Below are positions 5,398 to 5,972 of a stretch of 5,972 nt of DNA, piece by piece (positions within the stretch are counted from its first letter, which is position 1; the number at the start of each line of letters is the position of its first letter). The stretch comes from Acidimicrobiia bacterium (GTDB taxonomy: Bacteria; Actinomycetota; Acidimicrobiia; Spongiisociales; UBA5794), in the NCBI GenBank assembly GCA_030598905.1, contig JAUVPA010000113.1, positions 1 to 5,972 on the forward strand. Reading direction: 5' to 3'. The notes below the pieces were generated by a model. That model saw only the letters and a list, made by a program, of their open reading frames with translations. It searched no databases and was not told the origin of the DNA. A program made the position numbers and the translations under genes.

Positions 5398-5972
5398 ATG
5401 CTGCGATTTCTCCTCTTTGCCGGAGCGGCATTGATCGTGTTGATCGGCGCTCTGTGGCTCCTGCAGCGGCGGCTGATCTATTTCCCCGGCGGCGCGGTGC
5501 CGGACGTCTCGCGTGTGCTCCCGGGTTGGCAGGAGGTCAACATCGAGACGAGCGACGGGCTGACGCTGGGTGCCTGGATCCATGAACCCGTAGAGGACGA
5601 GCCGGTGGTCATCGTGTTCAACGGCAACGCCGGCAACCGCGCCGACCGTGCAGAGCTCGGCCGACGCCTGGCTGCTGAGGGCCTCGGCGTCCTCCTCATG
5701 GACTACCGGGGGTACGGAGGCAACCCGGGATCGCCCAGCGAGGAGGGCCTGGCGCTCGATGCCCAGGCTGCTCGGTCGTGGGTCACCGAGCGGTACGCCG
5801 ACACAGCCGTTGCCTATTTCGGAGAGTCGCTGGGGGCGGCTGTGGCCGTCGGACTGGCCACGGAGCATCCTCCGCTGGCTCTGATCCTCCGCTCGCCGTT
5901 CACGTCGCTCGGCGACGTCGGCGCCGAGCACTATCCGTTCCTGCCGGTCCGGCTGCTGCTGTGGGACGCCTA
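5398..5972 (+). CDS. Alpha/beta hydrolase, BEM46/ABHD13-like, membrane-anchored, 3' end outside window
   Basis: The frame is open from the ATG at 5398 to the window end (191 codons plus two bases). Residues about 2-22 are a hydrophobic N-terminal segment followed by QRR, consistent with a single membrane anchor or uncleaved signal. LIYFPGG (26-32) is typical of this family after the anchor. The fold follows with VIVFNGNAGNR (71-81), the oxyanion region where the usual HGNAGN has N75 in place of His, then DYRGYGGNPGSPSEEG (102-117), then the nucleophile elbow GESLG (142-146) with S144, and LRSPFTSL (164-171). The catalytic Asp and His would lie beyond the window. Probable serine hydrolase/esterase with unknown substrate. 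It is divergent from the selenoprotein gene. Confidence 0.9.
   Translation, partial: MLRFLLFAGAALIVLIGALWLLQRRLIYFPGGAVPDVSRVLPGWQEVNIETSDGLTLGAWIHEPVEDEPVVIVFNGNAGNRADRAELGRRLAAEGLGVLLMDYRGYGGNPGSPSEEGLALDAQAARSWVTERYADTAVAYFGESLGAAVAVGLATEHPPLALILRSPFTSLGDVGAEHYPFLPVRLLLWDA

Noticed and set aside
5014..5931. Minus-strand open frame of 305 codons across the hydrolase and selenoprotein start
   Set aside because: It runs opposite the clear alpha/beta hydrolase and out of frame with the selenoprotein, is rich in Arg/Pro/Ser low-complexity sequence, and has no recognisable motif.

Overview
The window is GC-rich and densely packed, and it looks like part of an actinobacterial chromosome. Supporting signs are high GC at third codon positions, a DinB/DUF664 protein of the type common in mycothiol-using actinobacteria, a large class III adenylate cyclase fused to an ATPase and TPR-like region, and start codons that lack Shine-Dalgarno sequences but sit exactly six bases after TANNNT -10 hexamers (leaderless transcription). 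I cannot name the genus. I see no mobile element, CRISPR array, rRNA or tRNA.

Layout: (1) 1-241, minus, 5' part of an XRE-family helix-turn-helix regulator whose end lies outside the window. (2) 242-350, divergent intergenic region with an imperfect 13-bp inverted repeat (probable operator) touching the regulator's -10 box, plus the -10 box of the next gene. (3) 351-884, plus, a DinB/DUF664 putative metal-dependent protein. (4) 860-4333, minus, a 1157-residue double zinc ribbon / adenylate cyclase / AAA-type ATPase / TPR-like protein, convergent with and overlapping the DinB gene by 25 bp. (5) 4349-5344, minus, a tandem carboxymuconolactone decarboxylase/AhpD-like protein interrupted by one in-frame TGA. 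(6) 5345-5397, a 53-bp divergent promoter region. (7) 5398-end, plus, a membrane-anchored alpha/beta hydrolase of the BEM46/ABHD13 type, cut by the window end.

The main finding is gene 5. A conventional caller would give two neighbouring ORFs of 213 and 117 codons. The TGA lies exactly where the second cysteine of the AhpD CxxC motif belongs, giving C-F-Y-U-V-L-S-H. All other AhpD proton-relay positions are present at the right spacing (E199, C211, U214, H218). Starting 17 nt after the TGA is a hairpin with a bulged U and a GU-containing apical loop, the same architecture as the E. coli fdhF SECIS. I therefore annotate one 331-residue selenoprotein, probably a thiol/selenol peroxidase or oxidoreductase. 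This predicts selA, selB, selC and selD elsewhere in the genome.

The selenoprotein and cyclase genes are co-directional with a 15-bp gap, so a redox enzyme may be co-expressed with a cAMP-producing sensor. However, a -10-like box just before the cyclase GTG suggests it also has its own leaderless promoter. A functional link between the two is inference only.
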